Origin: an uncultured Lachnospiraceae bacterium
GTDB lineage: Bacteria > Bacillota > Clostridia > Lachnospirales > Lachnospiraceae
DNA: 64,000 nt
Assembly (NCBI GenBank): GCA_910576535.1
Contig: CAJTKK010000011.1
Coordinates: 1-64,000, forward strand
Direction of reading: 5' to 3'
Position 1 is the stretch's first letter, and the number at the start of each line of letters is the position of its first letter. Of the stretch, positions 54,917 to 63,554 are shown piece by piece. The notes beneath the pieces were generated by a model that was not told the origin of the DNA, searched no databases, and saw only the letters and a program-made list of their open reading frames with translations. The position numbers were made by a program, and so were the translations under genes.

Positions 54917-55741
54917 TTATCCTCTAAGCTTTTTCTTTACTTCTTCCTCAGCCTCAGTCAATATTTTCTCGCCCGTTCCCATAATTTTCTCTGTCTCTCT
55001 GATATCCTTTACCAGCTTACACAGTTCATATGGCTCTATGGATGCTTTTTGATCGGAACCGTACATTGTTCTATCCATGGTGATATGCCTTTCGATGGAA
55101 GACGCCCCTGCCGCCACAGCGCAAGTGCTGACTAAAGTGCCTTCCTCATGGCCGCTGTATCCCACCTTGCACTTATAAATATCCGCAAGAACTTTTATTA
55201 CTTTCAGATTTGCATCTTCCGTAGGCATGGGATAAGTACTGTTGCAATGCATCAATTCATATGCGCAATGATGCTTCTCAAAAATCTCTACCGCATGCTC
55301 TATTTCTTCGAGCGTACTCATCCCTGTTGCAATAAATGTATATTTTCCTTCCTGCGCCACCTCTTCCAGCAATTCATCATTTGTCAGCATGGCAGAGGCA
55401 ATTTTATTATATTTACAGTCGTACTGCTGCAAAAACTTCTGGGAATCTATATCCCATGCCGATGCATACCATTCAATCCCTTTCCCGCGGCAATATGTAT
55501 CAATTTCATCATATTCTTTCTTGCCAAATTCCAGACCTTCCTTTTGGGCGCGCTGGGTTTCTCCCCACGGGCTTTTCCTTGGCTCTGCCAGATATTCCTT
55601 TGTATACACCTTATCTACAGTGCGTTTCTGAAATTTTACGGCATCGCAGCCTGCTATCACTGCCGTATCTATCAGCTTTTTTGCCAGTTCTATATCGCCA
55701 TTATGGTTAATTCCAATTTCCGCTATAATAAATGTGTACAT
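54917..55741 (-). CDS. NeuB-like sialic acid synthase family protein lacking SAF domain
   Basis: PEP-dependent aldol-type synthase family that condenses PEP with a sugar to give a 9-carbon (sialic, legionaminic or pseudaminic) acid. From ATG 55741 (AGGGAG upstream) 274 residues: FIIAEIGINHNGDIELAKKL, CDAVKFQKR, KIASAMLTN, IATGMSTLEEI, HCNSTYPMP, GYSGHEEGT and ERHITMDRTMYGSDQ, all hallmarks of the TIM barrel. The C-terminal SAF (antifreeze-like) domain, about 70 residues that cap the neighbouring active site in NeuB dimers, is absent. The chemistry may therefore differ from ordinary NeuB. Confidence 0.82.
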   Translation of the reverse strand: MYTFIIAEIGINHNGDIELAKKLIDTAVIAGCDAVKFQKRTVDKVYTKEYLAEPRKSPWGETQRAQKEGLEFGKKEYDEIDTYCRGKGIEWYASAWDIDSQKFLQQYDCKYNKIASAMLTNDELLEEVAQEGKYTFIATGMSTLEEIEHAVEIFEKHHCAYELMHCNSTYPMPTEDANLKVIKVLADIYKCKVGYSGHEEGTLVSTCAVAAGASSIERHITMDRTMYGSDQKASIEPYELCKLVKDIRETEKIMGTGEKILTEAEEEVKKKLRG

Positions 55742-55779
55742 ATTTTCTCCCTTATCTGTCTTAAAAATATAGTCCAAAT

Positions 55780-56256
55780 TTATACTTCATGAATAACATC
55801 CTCTAATGAAATGACCGGACAGCTTACTTTATCTGCCAATTTTTCTTCAATTTCAGCAAAAAAAGTAATTGCAGTAACAACAATTGCATCTACTTCATCA
55901 AAATCATCATCCACGCTGAAAACTTCCAGATCCGCATAAATGTCCTCCGCCCTTTGATCAATGCCGTAAGCCACCTGAATATCCGTATCTTTTAATTCTT
56001 CCAGCAACGTCTCCCCTACATAAGACATGCCATAAATTGCAATTTTCTTATATCCCTCCTTCTCAAAATATGAAGAAAGATTTTTTCCTTCCTGCTTTAC
56101 CCTAACCCATTTATTCATCATCTGAAATAAATCAATACACTTATTGGCATATGCTTTTGCCTCATCTCTTTTGTCCGCTGACAACTTTCCTGCTGCCGCT
56201 GCCCCGGCTGCCGCCCCTGTTAATACCGATAATACTGAAATAATACTCTTTTTCAT
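55780..56256 (-). CDS. Small membrane-anchored Rossmann-like protein
   Basis: 158 residues, family not recognised. An N-terminal hydrophobic, Ala/Gly-rich segment (residues 3-24, after a Lys-Lys) could be a signal or anchor. The remainder holds a nucleotide-binding-like pattern (KIAIYGMSYVGETLLEEL, then VAYGIDQRAEDIYAD, DAIVVTAI), similar to the N-terminal module of the FkbM proteins in this island. ATG 56256 has AAGGAG 8 bases upstream. Confidence 0.6.
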   Translation of the reverse strand: MKKSIISVLSVLTGAAAGAAAAGKLSADKRDEAKAYANKCIDLFQMMNKWVRVKQEGKNLSSYFEKEGYKKIAIYGMSYVGETLLEELKDTDIQVAYGIDQRAEDIYADLEVFSVDDDFDEVDAIVVTAITFFAEIEEKLADKVSCPVISLEDVIHEV

Positions 56257-56320
56257 AAACAATCTCCTTTGCTATTTTTTCCGGTATACCTTTTTCTATT
56301 GATTATAAGCCTAATAAAAA

Positions 56321-57403
56321 TCACTTTTTATTTTTAGCATGATCAATCATAGAATCAAAAAATTTTTTAGACACTTTTTTATAATCATATCTTTTTCTAT
56401 AAATACGTTTTATGTTTTTCACATATGAATCATAATCAGCCGTTATGGTTCTGACCGCATCCTCCAATTCCCTCGCATCCTTTATCACCACACCTAGCTT
56501 ATATTTTCTAACTTCTTCCGCCAGCCCTGGCGCTTCATTTACAATTACCGGCTGCCCTATGCTCAAATGTTTAAAAAGTTTTCCTGAAGAAAGACCCACA
56601 TAATAAATGTTATCGTCTTCATCAGAGTACCAGACAAGCGCGATATCATATGCACTGATAAATTTCGTATATTCTTCGTCTGAAAGTTTTTGTGTAATTA
56701 CTTTTATATTAGGATTGTTCTTAAACCGCCCTTTCGTATGATCCCATCCTGCTATTGTAATCTCAACATTTTTAATTTCCTCAGCATATTCCATGAATGA
56801 GCCTAACATCCTGGCTCTTACCCCTCCTGAATAAATCAGCCCGCTTTTATGAGGTACATCACATCTGCGCTCATCGCTATAATATGAGTTGGGAATTAAC
56901 CATGTCACAGGATGCGTAATCCAATACTTTTTTAATATTTTTTTTCTGAGTTCATCCTGAATAACTATGGAACGGCATTTATGCACATATAAAATTTCTT
57001 TTAATTTGTTCTGAAGATAATCTATTTTATATTCAGCTTTACTAAAAAAACTTTCCCCTTCCCTTTTTTTTATATACACATTAATTTCTAAGTTATAATA
57101 ATAAAAATCTGTGTTCTTCATTAGGTATGGCAAGGGGAAACAAATCCTGGTATCCTCCTCTGTATTGCAAACAACAATATCCGGATTTATTTTTCTTATC
57201 ATCTCCCTGATAGAAGAATAAGACATTTCCCGGGTATTCACAATTTTTTTAACCTTTTTTTTCAGATTTGCATCTGTAACATGCCCCGGATAGAAGAAAA
57301 TCACCTCGCTTCCTCTTTGCCTTAGCTCATCTACCATCTGATCTCTTGCCGGCGAATATCCGACATAACTTCCCTGTTGACACATCATTACAGTCATCAA
57401 CAT
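56321..57403 (-). CDS. GT-B glycosyltransferase (family 4-like)
   Basis: 360 residues. GT-B features: N-domain GSYVGYSPARDQMVDELRQRG; C-domain LIYSGGVRARMLGSF, ITIAGWD, SAYDIALVWY, and GLSSGKLFKHLSIGQPVIVNEAPG, the donor-site E/x pattern of GT1/GT4 enzymes. AGGAATATT precedes the ATG. Donor unknown. It is located between the CDP-glycerol transferase-like gene and the small Rossmann-like protein. Confidence 0.8.
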   Translation of the reverse strand: MLMTVMMCQQGSYVGYSPARDQMVDELRQRGSEVIFFYPGHVTDANLKKKVKKIVNTREMSYSSIREMIRKINPDIVVCNTEEDTRICFPLPYLMKNTDFYYYNLEINVYIKKREGESFFSKAEYKIDYLQNKLKEILYVHKCRSIVIQDELRKKILKKYWITHPVTWLIPNSYYSDERRCDVPHKSGLIYSGGVRARMLGSFMEYAEEIKNVEITIAGWDHTKGRFKNNPNIKVITQKLSDEEYTKFISAYDIALVWYSDEDDNIYYVGLSSGKLFKHLSIGQPVIVNEAPGLAEEVRKYKLGVVIKDARELEDAVRTITADYDSYVKNIKRIYRKRYDYKKVSKKFFDSMIDHAKNKK

Positions 57404-57457
57404 AATATTCCTCCATATTCTATCTGCTTTTTGTCCATGCCCTATTTAACCAAGTCC

Positions 57458-58981
57458 TCAACTATCCCTTTTCAGCCATTCATACACATTTTCCCCTACC
57501 GTCCCTTCCAGGTTGTCAAAAGCCCTATGCACGTCTTTTATCCTTTCCTCATATAACGGATCCCTTTCATCCAGAACCATTTGGATGAACTCAAAAAGCT
57601 TATTTTCCTCTCCCCGTCTTTCCTTATAATAATTATGCCTATAATCCACTGGGGAATTTTTACAATTCTCTTCGTCTAACGGATACTCAAAGATACAAAC
57701 CGGTTTCCCTGAAATCATGTATTCGGCAATCATTGTGCTATAGGTAGTAATCAGTGCATCAGATAAATGAAATGAAGTAGCATATTCCCCATTTTCATCC
57801 AGCACCCCGTTCTCCGATTCCGCTATCCGCTGTTCCCACTTTTCTATAAATTCCAACGATGAATATAAGTTCCTGCTTTTTAACATGGCTTTGAGCAGTG
57901 GATGAGGCCTCCAGATCAAACCGCATCCTTCCTTGTTTAATAAATGGTTAAAAATATCTTCATGATGCCATTGGGCAAAATCAACATTATCCGGACGCTG
58001 CTGCTTGGCATCAAAGCCCATAACGAAATAGGATAAATGAGTATTCAGCAGAAAAACCTTTCTGCCTCCAAGCTTCTGTTCCCAGCCTTTTGGATAAGCT
58101 TTCGGCATTTTCATCCCCTCCACAATCGCATCCACTTTCGGGGAACCCAGCGCCAGCAGTCTTTTTTCGTCTATCTTATGATCCATATAAATCTGTTTTA
58201 CCCGTTCCGACTGTACCAGGACTTTGTCCGCCATCTGCGCCCCGTTCGTCAGGCACAAAAAGCTTCCCTCTTCCGGGGAATAATACCCTAACAGGCAGTA
58301 TGGACTGTAAACCAGCCGCTTTGTATACATCTTAAGCCGGTAGGAATAATATTCCTTTGGCACCCGGGTCACGCTGTTTCCTCCGTCATACGGATTATGG
58401 ATAAAAACTATGTCCGGCCGTTCCTGTTCAATTGCATACTGGTTATAATGCACAATAGGAACTTCAGGCGGGAATAAGGATGCTTCATAATGGAATTCAT
58501 CTTCCTTCCCATTGCTGTCCAACGTATGATATGGAATGACCACTACCTTTGCCTCACATTCCACATCTTTTTGCGCCGCCCGCCAAATGCTGTCAAGGCT
58601 TGCCCACATAGAAGCCTTATATGGGAAAAAAACAGCTTTTAATGTTTTAATATTATTTTTGACCCGCCGGCGGGCATCTATGATATACTGATTTAGTTTT
58701 TCCCTTACCGCTGCACTATTTAGCTGTTCCTGATTTACTAATGCGGTATTTATGCAAAAAAGCTGTTCGCAATATTCTTCCAGGACACGGATAATTTCTC
58801 CCTGGTTCTTCTCAAACTGTTCAATGCGGTTCCCTGCCGAAATCGCGCTTTCCTGGCAATCCGCCAATATACCTCTTACTTTTTCATACTCCTCATTCTC
58901 TATCCGCAAGCCGATATCATCATGAGCCTCCTGCAGCGTTGCCAGCAACTGAAGTATTTGATTTTTCACTTCCTTTTCCAT
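57458..58981 (-). CDS. CDP-glycerol glycerophosphotransferase-like protein
   Basis: About 507 residues from ATG 58981 (GGGAGG upstream). The first 110 residues are helical, coiled-coil like. The rest resembles the TagB/TagF-type GT-B polymerase fold: PYCLLGYYSPEEG, KVLVQSERVKQIYMD, LLALGSPKVDAIVEG, LIWRPHPLL and the end motif DALITTYSTMIAEYMISGKP. It may add glycerol-phosphate or a related polyol phosphate to the glycan; CDP-glycerol synthesis genes are not in the window. Confidence 0.78.
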   Translation of the reverse strand: MEKEVKNQILQLLATLQEAHDDIGLRIENEEYEKVRGILADCQESAISAGNRIEQFEKNQGEIIRVLEEYCEQLFCINTALVNQEQLNSAAVREKLNQYIIDARRRVKNNIKTLKAVFFPYKASMWASLDSIWRAAQKDVECEAKVVVIPYHTLDSNGKEDEFHYEASLFPPEVPIVHYNQYAIEQERPDIVFIHNPYDGGNSVTRVPKEYYSYRLKMYTKRLVYSPYCLLGYYSPEEGSFLCLTNGAQMADKVLVQSERVKQIYMDHKIDEKRLLALGSPKVDAIVEGMKMPKAYPKGWEQKLGGRKVFLLNTHLSYFVMGFDAKQQRPDNVDFAQWHHEDIFNHLLNKEGCGLIWRPHPLLKAMLKSRNLYSSLEFIEKWEQRIAESENGVLDENGEYATSFHLSDALITTYSTMIAEYMISGKPVCIFEYPLDEENCKNSPVDYRHNYYKERRGEENKLFEFIQMVLDERDPLYEERIKDVHRAFDNLEGTVGENVYEWLKRDS

Positions 58982-59146
58982 ATCTTTTTCCTCCCAAGTC
59001 CTGACATGCCTCTTCAGTGGAAATTTCTTCCATTTTATGCCCATTTCCCCCTCTTCCAATCCCGCTTCTGATTTTCAAAGTTACCAGCAGCCCGCAAATG
59101 AATGCAGAGGCAAAAATCCACAGATTGCAGAAAAGTATGGTTATTC

Positions 59147-60538
59147 TTATGATAAACTGCTATATAATATTTTTCCAGCCTCATTTCTTGGAAGTTTTTC
59201 TATATAATGAACCCGGAATACATTGGAATTCAATTTTGTCTTATTCGCAATATACCGTTTTATATGATCCAGTTCCTGCTCTGTTGTCACATAAATGTCC
59301 ATCCATTCATCGTTGCCTACGCAAGCGCACTCTATATCAAATGCTGCTTTCATGATGTTTTCACATTCATCCAGTCCAATCCGGTAGCCGCAAAGCTTTA
59401 AAAAACGTTTTTTTCTGCCAATGATATAAAAGAAACCGTCCTCATCTTTTTTTACCATATCGCCGGTATATAAGGTCCCATGCCTTTCATCCCCCAAAAT
59501 CAAGTCTTCTCCTGTCTTAGCATATCCTAATGTCACATTTGGCCCTTGATATACCATCTCGCCGGCTATCCCCGGCTCCGTAATTTCTTTTCCTTCCTCG
59601 TCCACCAGGTACAGATGCCCGTTCGGAATCGCTTTTCCAATGCTTCCACATTTTTCCAGCGCATACTCCGCCGGCAGATATGCCATTCTGGCGCTCCCTT
59701 CCGTCTGGCCGTAAGTAACAATAAATTTCCTTCCCGTCTGCTTGGCATATTCAGCAAACTCTTTATGTAATTCCTCGCTTAACTTGCCGCCCCCCTGGGA
59801 AAAGGTCCTGAGATGGGGAAGATCCATCCTGAAAACGCGCAACTTCTTTAAAATCTCATAACCATAAGGCACATTCGTAAAACTAGTGGCTTTTTCTTCT
59901 TTTAAAAACTCCCAATACTTTGCCTCTAAAATGCTCCTTGCTGTCAGCAGGGCTGTCGCCCCGGAATATAAATGGCTGTTTAAAACAGATAGCCCATAGG
60001 TGTAGTGAACCGGAAGATCCACTAGCGGCCTTTCCTGATCATCCAATTCAAAAAAAGCAGATATGTTCCTTGCCTGCGCTTCCAGATTTTCATAGGAGTG
60101 CCGGACAAGCTTAGGGCTTCCCGTTGAGCCGGAAGTCGTTAGCAGGAGGGAAAGATCTTCATAGAGCGGATATCCCTGTAAACCTGTTCCCACCAGCCTA
60201 TACCCGTATGCGTCCAGATGGGATTCCTCATCCTCTCCCACCATATTTTCCGGTTTCCAGATATATTCCGGCCTATAGATTCGGATCAATTCTTCCAAAA
60301 GTTCCTTGTCCATAGAAGCGCCCAGCATCAGCGGCACAACCCGGTTGATCATCGCCCCCAGATACCCCATAGCCGCCCCTGCGCAGTTACTGCTCAATAT
60401 GAACAACAAAGTTCTTTTGGGGATTGCCAAGCGGAACTGTTCGCCAAAATCTATAATTCCCCCATAAGAAACCTGGTTTCCTTCACTGTCAATCAATGCT
60501 ATGCTATCCCGTTTTTTTCTATCCAAATCCAGAAACAT
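59147..60538 (-). CDS. AMP-forming acyl/aryl ligase (AMP-binding superfamily)
   Basis: 463 residues that activate a carboxylic acid as an acyl-adenylate, likely for the carrier protein encoded just before it. The P-loop-like LLLTTSGSTGSPKLVRHS (about 111), VTYGQTEGSARM (A5), LYTGDMVKKDEDGFFYIIGRKKRFLKL (A7-A8, given in two parts) and the C-terminal NEAGKILY Lys are present. The substrate pocket cannot be read. It forms the last part of the second acetyltransferase/carrier/ligase cassette. Confidence 0.82.
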   Translation of the reverse strand: MFLDLDRKKRDSIALIDSEGNQVSYGGIIDFGEQFRLAIPKRTLLFILSSNCAGAAMGYLGAMINRVVPLMLGASMDKELLEELIRIYRPEYIWKPENMVGEDEESHLDAYGYRLVGTGLQGYPLYEDLSLLLTTSGSTGSPKLVRHSYENLEAQARNISAFFELDDQERPLVDLPVHYTYGLSVLNSHLYSGATALLTARSILEAKYWEFLKEEKATSFTNVPYGYEILKKLRVFRMDLPHLRTFSQGGGKLSEELHKEFAEYAKQTGRKFIVTYGQTEGSARMAYLPAEYALEKCGSIGKAIPNGHLYLVDEEGKEITEPGIAGEMVYQGPNVTLGYAKTGEDLILGDERHGTLYTGDMVKKDEDGFFYIIGRKKRFLKLCGYRIGLDECENIMKAAFDIECACVGNDEWMDIYVTTEQELDHIKRYIANKTKLNSNVFRVHYIEKLPRNEAGKILYSSLS

Positions 60539-60599
60539 CGTTCTTCACTCCTTGAACTCAATGTCAAACAAACTCCTTGATGTTGTGTCATATCCCCCG

Positions 60600-60842
60600 C
60601 TAAAATATCTCTATTCCATACTTTCCCAATATCTCAATCCCATGAAGGTAAGAATCAAATGTCAGGATATCCGCTGTCTCAAATATAATCTCAAAATCAT
60701 CCTCCAAAGCAGCAATCAAATCCAAATGCCCGACAGAATCCCAGTCTTCCGTTTCATTCATTTTAATCTTTTCTCCGTCAAACCCCTTTTCCAAAGAAAA
60801 CTGCTCACAAAATATCCGGTTATATCTTTCCAAATTGCTCAT
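60600..60842 (-). CDS. Acyl carrier protein, second cassette
   Basis: An 80-residue acidic helical protein with the phosphopantetheine site at Ser in DWDSVGHLDLIAALE (about residue 36) followed by FEI. The variant DS-V-GHL (rather than DSL) is typical of specialised carrier proteins. It lies 13 bases downstream of the acetyltransferase gene and upstream of its ligase. Confidence 0.85.
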   Translation of the reverse strand: MSNLERYNRIFCEQFSLEKGFDGEKIKMNETEDWDSVGHLDLIAALEDDFEIIFETADILTFDSYLHGIEILGKYGIEIF

Positions 60843-60854
60843 TTATCTTTCTCC

Positions 60855-61712
60855 TTATTGAAGCAGCCATTCGTCTGCCCATTTATCACAAATTTCATAT
60901 CCTATCGACTGATGGTATTTGACTGACTTGCTATTATCTCTTGCCACCCAGCCATAATAATAAGAAATGCCTTTGTCTATTGCATATAAAAACGAATGAT
61001 AGGCCATAGCGCTTCCAATCCCATACCTGACTTTATATTCATCCTTTACCGCCAGCCAGCAGCCTTGTACCGCCCCATTCTTAATGGAATAATTCTGTGC
61101 TGCGCATACATGTCCTAAATGATTAAATGCACATCTATAATATCCATTTCTGATATCCTCAAGAATTTCCTCTTCTGTTTGATAAAAAAAATAATAATCC
61201 TTCAATAACTGCTCATGATTCCTCAAATCCAAAATCTGACTTATGTCCTTTTCCTTGGCATAACCAATTTTTATCCCTAATCTGTTTAAATAGGACGCTG
61301 CCCTATCATATTTCAGACGCACCGTCTCTTTATCCTCCATAGGCCTTGCCAAAATTTGAGCCGTCTCATCATCCAAAGAAAATCCTTGCTTTTCTAATTC
61401 TCTTTCCAGTTTCAACAACGCATCTGTTTTTTTTCCTTTTCTATAAATATTTCTAAGCATAATCGGTTTGTCCTGACGCTTCACATCAATTTCCAGTTCT
61501 TTTCCCGATAATAAATATAAACGGTAATACGTCTCTTCATTGGTAAAGAAAAGAAGCGACTTTGCGTTTGCTTCAAAATAAATGCGGCCCAAGTCAATAT
61601 AGCGATTGACCATATCTGTACTCAGATAATTGTTATTATAACCGCTTAAGTAGATTTGCCTATAGGAGGACAATAACTCTTTATATTCATCTAAATTCCT
61701 CAATTTTTCCAT
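60855..61712 (-). CDS. Double GNAT-type acyltransferase
   Basis: 285 residues. The C-terminal 150 form a GNAT domain (AAQNYSIKNGAVQGCWLAVKDEYKVRYGIGSAM, in parts, with the acyl-CoA/pantetheine loop VRYGIGSAMA and YHQSIGYE). The N-terminal half looks like a degenerate GNAT copy. GNATs accept acyl-pantetheine, so a carrier-bound acyl group is a possible donor. Its gene start overlaps the adenylation gene by 26 bases (ATG in frame in that gene), a strong sign of coupling. Confidence 0.78.
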   Translation of the reverse strand: MEKLRNLDEYKELLSSYRQIYLSGYNNNYLSTDMVNRYIDLGRIYFEANAKSLLFFTNEETYYRLYLLSGKELEIDVKRQDKPIMLRNIYRKGKKTDALLKLERELEKQGFSLDDETAQILARPMEDKETVRLKYDRAASYLNRLGIKIGYAKEKDISQILDLRNHEQLLKDYYFFYQTEEEILEDIRNGYYRCAFNHLGHVCAAQNYSIKNGAVQGCWLAVKDEYKVRYGIGSAMAYHSFLYAIDKGISYYYGWVARDNSKSVKYHQSIGYEICDKWADEWLLQ

Positions 61713-63219
61713 CCATATATGCTCCTTTTAATTGTTTCCTGTCAATTTTCCCATTTGAATTGTACGGGAATTCCTTTAGCCATACGTTAACATCCGGTAT
61801 CATATAATCTGGAATCTTTTTACCAAAAATTTCCCGCAAGATATCATCTTCGTATACTGTCCCTTTATAAAAGAAGACTATTCTTGACTTCTTATCATCA
61901 TATATACATGCACACATTTCAATTCCTGCTATCCCGCCTGCCGTCACTTCGATTTCACCCAGTTCAATACGGTATCCCATATGCTTAATCTGATAATCCT
62001 TTCTTGACACATACAGCAGTTCCCCATATTCATTATATTTTACCAAATCCCCTGTTCTATAGATTTTCTCAGGATATGATTTGTTCAGCGGGTTCTGGAC
62101 AAAAACTGCTTCCGTTTTTTCAAGATTGTTATAATAGCCTAAAGCCAGACTGCTTCCTTTAATACATAATTCACCGACTTCATTTTCATCCACTAATTCA
62201 TCCTTATCATTCAATACAATAATTTCCGTGTTTTCACATGGAATGCCTATTGGCAGCGGCTCATCATCTGCAAATTCCCTATTCACAATATAATATGTAC
62301 AAGCATCTACCGCTTCACATGGTCCATACAAATTGGCAAATTTTACATTTGGAAGCGCCTTTCTCCATACATTAAGCTGTTTATTTGGCATGACTTCCCC
62401 ACAAAAAAGCACCCTGTCCAAATAATGCGGTATCACTTTATTCAACGCCCTTAAATTCGCTACAACACATAAGGCAGAAGGAACCCAGAAAATAACATTA
62501 ATTTTCTTTTCATTTAAATATTCCATCAATTTTACCGGAAACACAAAAAGTTTCTTAGGTATAATAAAATTAGTACAGCCATTTTTCAATGTGCAGTACA
62601 AATCCCCAATTGACAAATCAAAGTAAAACGGGGATTGATTTCCAAAATTATCTTTGCAAGTAATATGAAATTTTTGAGTCATCCAATCTGTGAAATCTAT
62701 GATAGACTTATGGTTAATCAATACGCCCTTGGGTATCCCGGTGGAACCGCTCGTAAAAAGCACATATGCCGGATCAGTATCCACCATTTTTCTTCTTATT
62801 CCTGCCAGCCTTTCCTTGTCAATTTCCCCGCTTATTATGTCTTTATAATTAAAACAAGGATATCCCAAATTCATTTGTATTATTTTGTTTGCATTTACTT
62901 CATCAACTAAGATTGCTGCAGGCTTAAGCGTTTCCATAATTATTTCCAAACGCTGTACCGGCATATCTGTATCAATCGGGCAATAAAAATTCCCACTATA
63001 CAATATTCCCATAAAAGCGCCAATATTGTCTGCACTCTTTTCCATAAAAACCAGAACCGGACGACGGGTGACATTCAGGCTCAGCAATGCAGTTCCTGCT
63101 GCCTGTGCATTATCATACAATTGTTGAAAGGTCAGCTCCTTATTCTCATCAATAAATGCCGTTTTTTCCGGATATTTTCCCACAGATCCTTCCAAATACT
63201 CTAAAACATTAATTGTCAT
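61687..63219 (-). CDS. Standalone amino acid adenylation enzyme (DltA/NRPS A-domain type)
   Basis: 510 residues that activate an amino acid as adenylate and load a carrier protein. Core motifs: A3 FTSGSTGIPKG, A5 NLYGPCEAVDACTYY, A7 YRTGDLVKYNEYGELLY, A8 IKHMGYRIELGEIE and A10 YNSNGKIDRKQL. Length and isolation from a fused carrier domain resemble DltA, but DltB and DltD are absent. The carrier at 63297 is DltC-like, so it is probably its partner. The amino acid pocket cannot be assigned by eye. Confidence 0.88.
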   Translation of the reverse strand: MTINVLEYLEGSVGKYPEKTAFIDENKELTFQQLYDNAQAAGTALLSLNVTRRPVLVFMEKSADNIGAFMGILYSGNFYCPIDTDMPVQRLEIIMETLKPAAILVDEVNANKIIQMNLGYPCFNYKDIISGEIDKERLAGIRRKMVDTDPAYVLFTSGSTGIPKGVLINHKSIIDFTDWMTQKFHITCKDNFGNQSPFYFDLSIGDLYCTLKNGCTNFIIPKKLFVFPVKLMEYLNEKKINVIFWVPSALCVVANLRALNKVIPHYLDRVLFCGEVMPNKQLNVWRKALPNVKFANLYGPCEAVDACTYYIVNREFADDEPLPIGIPCENTEIIVLNDKDELVDENEVGELCIKGSSLALGYYNNLEKTEAVFVQNPLNKSYPEKIYRTGDLVKYNEYGELLYVSRKDYQIKHMGYRIELGEIEVTAGGIAGIEMCACIYDDKKSRIVFFYKGTVYEDDILREIFGKKIPDYMIPDVNVWLKEFPYNSNGKIDRKQLKGAYMDGKIEEFR

Positions 63220-63296
63220 GCTCCGTCTCCCTGCTTCCTAATAATCCATTTCTTTCTCTCATCCAATAATATATTTCACACAATACTTTATATGTT

Positions 63297-63527
63297 CTAT
63301 GCTGTGATTATACTTTCCACTAATTTTGCAATCGCATCCACAGTCTGAAAATTCTCCGGCGTAACCAATTCAGGATCTATTTCTATGTTTAATGCGCCTT
63401 CCAGTTCCATCACTACATTTACTATTTCAAAAGAATCAATTAATCCAGTTTCCAGCAAATCAGCTTCCACATTGTTAACTATTTTGGGATTTACCTGGCA
63501 TAATACTTCCAATACCTTTTCTCTCAT
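63297..63527 (-). CDS. Acyl/peptidyl carrier protein, first cassette (DltC-like)
   Basis: About 76 residues from ATG 63527 (GGAAGGG upstream): EKVLEVLCQVNPKIV, then DLLETGLIDSFEIVNVV with the phosphopantetheine Ser in LIDSFE, the DltC-type variant. It lies between an acetyltransferase gene and the adenylation gene. Confidence 0.88.
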   Translation of the reverse strand: MREKVLEVLCQVNPKIVNNVEADLLETGLIDSFEIVNVVMELEGALNIEIDPELVTPENFQTVDAIAKLVESIITA

Positions 63528-63554
63528 TGCCTTTCCCTTCCTTTCTATCATTGT

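Noticed and set aside
61687..63527. dltA and dltC for teichoic acid D-alanylation
   Set aside because: No DltB, DltX or DltD and the genes sit between GNAT enzymes in a sugar locus, so a dlt symbol would mislead.
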